Positions 61,842 to 64,000 of a stretch of DNA of 64,000 nt are shown piece by piece; positions within the stretch are counted from its first letter, which is position 1; each line of letters begins with the position of its first letter. The position numbers and the translations under genes are program-made. The notes below the pieces were generated by a model. The model was not told the origin of the DNA. It ran no database searches and saw only the letters and a program-made list of their open reading frames with translations. This stretch comes from CALKXV01 sp965228905 (lineage in GTDB: Bacteria; Pseudomonadota; Alphaproteobacteria; Rhodobacterales; Rhodobacteraceae), in assembly GCA_965228905.1 (NCBI GenBank), contig CBDDII010000003.1, positions 372,001-436,000 of the forward strand, written 5' to 3'.

Positions 61842-62799
61842 GGCTGGGCTGTGCCGGTTCCCGGAGGACGCGCGGCACCTTGAACTCGACATTCTCGACG
61901 GCGGTTTCGACCATTTCGACCGTGACGTCAAAGCGCGTGCGGAAGGCTTCGATCACCTCGTTGACCAGGACTTCGGGCGCGCTTGCACCAGCCGTCAACC
62001 CGACCGAGCGGATACCTTCGATTGCCCGCCAGTCGATCTCGTCCGCACGTTGGACAAGCTGCGAATAGGCGCAACCCGCCGAACGCCCGACCTCGACAAG
62101 TCGCTTGGAATTCGAAGAATTCGGCGCCCCGATCACGAACAAGGCGTCGATCCGGCCCGCCACCGACTTCACCGCAGCCTGCCGGTTGGTGGTGGCATAA
62201 CAGATGTCTTCCTTGTGCGGCCCGATGATGGCCGGGAACCGTGCATTCAGGGCAGCAACGATCCCGGCAGTATCATCGACCGAAAGCGTCGTCTGCGTGA
62301 TATAGGCCAGCTTCTCGGCATCGCGTGGCTGGATCATCGCCACATCCTCGACCGTTTCCACCAGGATGACCTCGCCCTCGGGCAATTGCCCCATGGTGCC
62401 CACGGTTTCCGGATGGCCCTTGTGGCCGATCATCACCATCTGAAGCCCGTTGGCAAAGTGCCGTTCTGCCTCGATATGCACTTTCGATACTAAGGGGCAG
62501 GTGGCGTCGACAAAGACCATCTCGCGGCTCTTGGCCGTCTCGGGAACGGATTTCGGCACACCATGGGCCGAAAAGATCACCGGGCGGTCATCGGGGCATT
62601 CGTCCAATTCCTCGACGAAAACGGCACCCTTTTCGCGCAAACCATCCACTACGAAACGGTTATGCACGATCTCGTGGCGCACATAGACCGGCGCCCCCCA
62701 CTTTTCCAACGCCATCTCGACGATCTTGATCGCCCGGTCCACGCCGGCACAAAAGCCACGGGGCGCGGCAAGGTAGAGAGTAAGAGGTGGTTTGGCCAT
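61834..62799 (-). CDS. ispH: 4-hydroxy-3-methylbut-2-enyl diphosphate reductase
   Basis: 321 residues. The three Fe-S cysteines are visible in APRGFCAGVDRAI, VDATCPLVSKVH and KEDICYATTNRQ; the substrate-binding segments are RHEIVHNRFVVDGLR and IGAPNSSNSKRLVEV. It makes IPP and DMAPP in the last step of the MEP pathway. It heads a four-gene minus-strand operon. Confidence 0.97.
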   Translation of the reverse strand: MAKPPLTLYLAAPRGFCAGVDRAIKIVEMALEKWGAPVYVRHEIVHNRFVVDGLREKGAVFVEELDECPDDRPVIFSAHGVPKSVPETAKSREMVFVDATCPLVSKVHIEAERHFANGLQMVMIGHKGHPETVGTMGQLPEGEVILVETVEDVAMIQPRDAEKLAYITQTTLSVDDTAGIVAALNARFPAIIGPHKEDICYATTNRQAAVKSVAGRIDALFVIGAPNSSNSKRLVEVGRSAGCAYSQLVQRADEIDWRAIEGIRSVGLTAGASAPEVLVNEVIEAFRTRFDVTVEMVETAVENVEFKVPRVLREPAQPSHG

Positions 62800-62901
62800 G
62801 ACGTATCCTATCGCCCGAAAGACCTAGGCGTTTTGGACCGCAACGTCCAGATTGTGGGGGAGATTTAGGCGGCCTGTAACCGGGGCAATGCCCCGGCCCG
62901 A

Positions 62902-63456
62902 TCAGGACTCGTCTTCGTCGCTGCCTTCACGCGGCGGGCGACCGATCACGTCTTTCAACTCGCTCAGCTCGATAAAGTTATCGGCCTGGCGGCGCAACTC
63001 GTCCGCGATCATCGGCGGTTGCGAGCGGATGGTCGATACGACCGAAACGCGAACCCCCTGACGTTGCAGGCTTTCCACGAGGGGGCGAAAATCGCCATCC
63101 CCGGAGAACAGCACGATGTGATCCACGTGCGGTGCAAGCTCCATGGCATCGACCGTAAGCTCGATATCCATGTTCCCTTTGACCTTGCGTCGCCCCTGGC
63201 TGTCGGTGAATTCCTTGGCCGGCTTCGTGACCATGGAAAACCCGTTGTAGTGCAGCCAATCGACCAGCGGGCGGATCGGCGAGTACTCGTCATTCTCCAA
63301 AAGCGCCGTGTAGTAAAAGGCTCTCAGAAGCTTGCCGCGCCGCATGAACTCCTGACGCAGCAACTTGTAATCAATGTCAAACCCCAGCGATTTCGCGGCT
63401 GCGTACAAATTCGAGCCGTCGATGAACAGCGCAAGCCGTTCGTCCTTATAGAACAT
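62902..63456 (-). CDS. NYN-domain (LabA/DUF88) putative ribonuclease
   Basis: 184 residues. PIN-like NYN fold with conserved acidic residues in LALFIDGSNLYAAAK, KVKGNMDIELTVDAM and IVLFSGDGDFRPLVES. Likely acts on RNA in the cytoplasm. The C-terminal tail is acidic (GSDEDES). It is a common single gene near rpoZ in alphaproteobacteria. Confidence 0.9.
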   Translation of the reverse strand: MFYKDERLALFIDGSNLYAAAKSLGFDIDYKLLRQEFMRRGKLLRAFYYTALLENDEYSPIRPLVDWLHYNGFSMVTKPAKEFTDSQGRRKVKGNMDIELTVDAMELAPHVDHIVLFSGDGDFRPLVESLQRQGVRVSVVSTIRSQPPMIADELRRQADNFIELSELKDVIGRPPREGSDEDES

Positions 63457-63739
63457 TCATTGTCCTTCCCAGATTTTAGTGCCGGGCGACTGTCCGTGAA
63501 AACATGGGAATAAGAAATCGTCCCATACCCGGCTTGGGGCGACCCTACGGGAAAAGGGTTAATGGTTACAACTGTCCAAAACGACTATTCCGCAAGGTCA
63601 ATTTCGGACAAAGGGTCGCGCCAACAGTTTCTTGCGCGAAAACCGGGCGATAGAATGCCTGAAAATCCGTTTTTCGCTTGTGTTTTCGGCCTTCAGGCAA
63701 TACTTACACGCCCTGATCCCACTTTTGACGGAGACCCAG

Positions 63740-64000
63740 ATGGCCCGCGTGACGGTAGAAGATTGCGTTGACAAGGTTCCGAACCGGTTCGAACTGGTGA
63801 TGCTGGCCGCACATCGTGCGCGCGAGATCTCGACGGGTGCGCCGCTGACCGTGGATCGTGACAACGACAAGAACCCGGTCGTTTCGCTGCGCGAGATTGC
63901 CGAGGAAACCCAGTCGGCCGAGGAACTTCGCGAACGCACCATCGAGGCTCACCAGACCCAGATCGAAGTGGACGAACCGGAAGAAGACGCCATGGCGCTT
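63740..64000 (+). CDS. rpoZ: RNA polymerase omega subunit (3' end outside window)
   Basis: 87 codons to the window edge with no stop. MARVTVEDCVDKVPNRFELV and MLAAHRAREISTGAPLTVDR are diagnostic, as is KNPVVSLREIAEE. It helps assemble RNA polymerase. The 283 bases before it (63457-63739) hold no gene; a weak TTGTGT/TACTTA pair at 63678-63706 may be its promoter. In this group relA/spoT usually follows. Confidence 0.95.
   Translation, partial: MARVTVEDCVDKVPNRFELVMLAAHRAREISTGAPLTVDRDNDKNPVVSLREIAEETQSAEELRERTIEAHQTQIEVDEPEEDAMAL

Overview
The window looks like chromosomal DNA of a marine Rhodobacteraceae (Roseobacter-group) alphaproteobacterium. The evidence is high GC, TRAP and tungstate transporters, a HIG1-domain gene beside cob(I)alamin adenosyltransferase, the ubiB-ubiE/mutM-ech-rpsT block, and the tRNA-Trp/secE/nusG/rplKA locus. 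I infer the family from gene content and order only; there is no rRNA gene to confirm it.

Layout. 1-9.8 kb: end of a secreted phytase-esterase-like protein, a rhodanese/threonine aldolase/FbpB-type permease operon on the minus strand, a degenerate phytochrome-like PAS-GAF protein, a GT2 glycosyltransferase, and a complete tungstate ABC operon (tupBCA) ending in a regulator that joins a DNA-binding domain to a substrate-binding-like domain. 9.9-14.6 kb: one 1572-residue secreted protein built from a PA14-like domain, two copies of an RTX-LamG unit and a Glu/Thr-rich tail.

15.7-34 kb is a sugar-acid catabolic island. An RLP-kinase-dehydrogenase operon matches the known D-apionate route (oiaX/oiaT, oiaK, apnO). 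It is followed by a DMT transporter, a TRAP transporter, a FadR-type GntR regulator, an SDR, a split transketolase, a COG4091/DRL-like oxidoreductase, an enolase-superfamily enzyme, a second full-length transketolase and an IlvD/Edd dehydratase. Two copies of a TTTTGGTATACCAAAA-type palindrome sit in the two divergent promoter regions that flank the TRAP/GntR and transketolase/DRL genes. They define a probable GntR regulon. The island ends against a motB fragment that keeps only the first 28 codons.

34-49.5 kb: a small flagellar group (flgN-like, flgJ-like, fliK, flgD), ubiB-ubiE, mutM, enoyl-CoA hydratase, rpsT, cobO-type adenosyltransferase, HIG1 protein, an SDR, an SH3 protein, parC, a lipoprotein, tuf and a CatB-type acetyltransferase. 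49.5-50.6 kb: an operon of four tiny exported proteins, three of them in a strict 277-bp tandem repeat. 51-58.8 kb: a TPR protein, tRNA-Trp, secE, nusG, rplK and rplA, but with extra genes inserted between the usual neighbours, each piece having its own promoter or terminator. 58.8-64 kb: a GlsB-like protein, a two-domain PRC-barrel protein, a tightly overlapping ispH-methyltransferase-GST-rnhA operon, a NYN-domain protein and the start of rpoZ.

Best candidates for something undescribed: the GntR-linked TRAP/split-transketolase/DRL-like gene set, which I suggest acts on a branched-chain polyol or acid; the 277-bp tandem array of small secreted proteins; the roughly 145-nt nested hairpin after tRNA-Trp; and the chromophore-less phytochrome-like protein.
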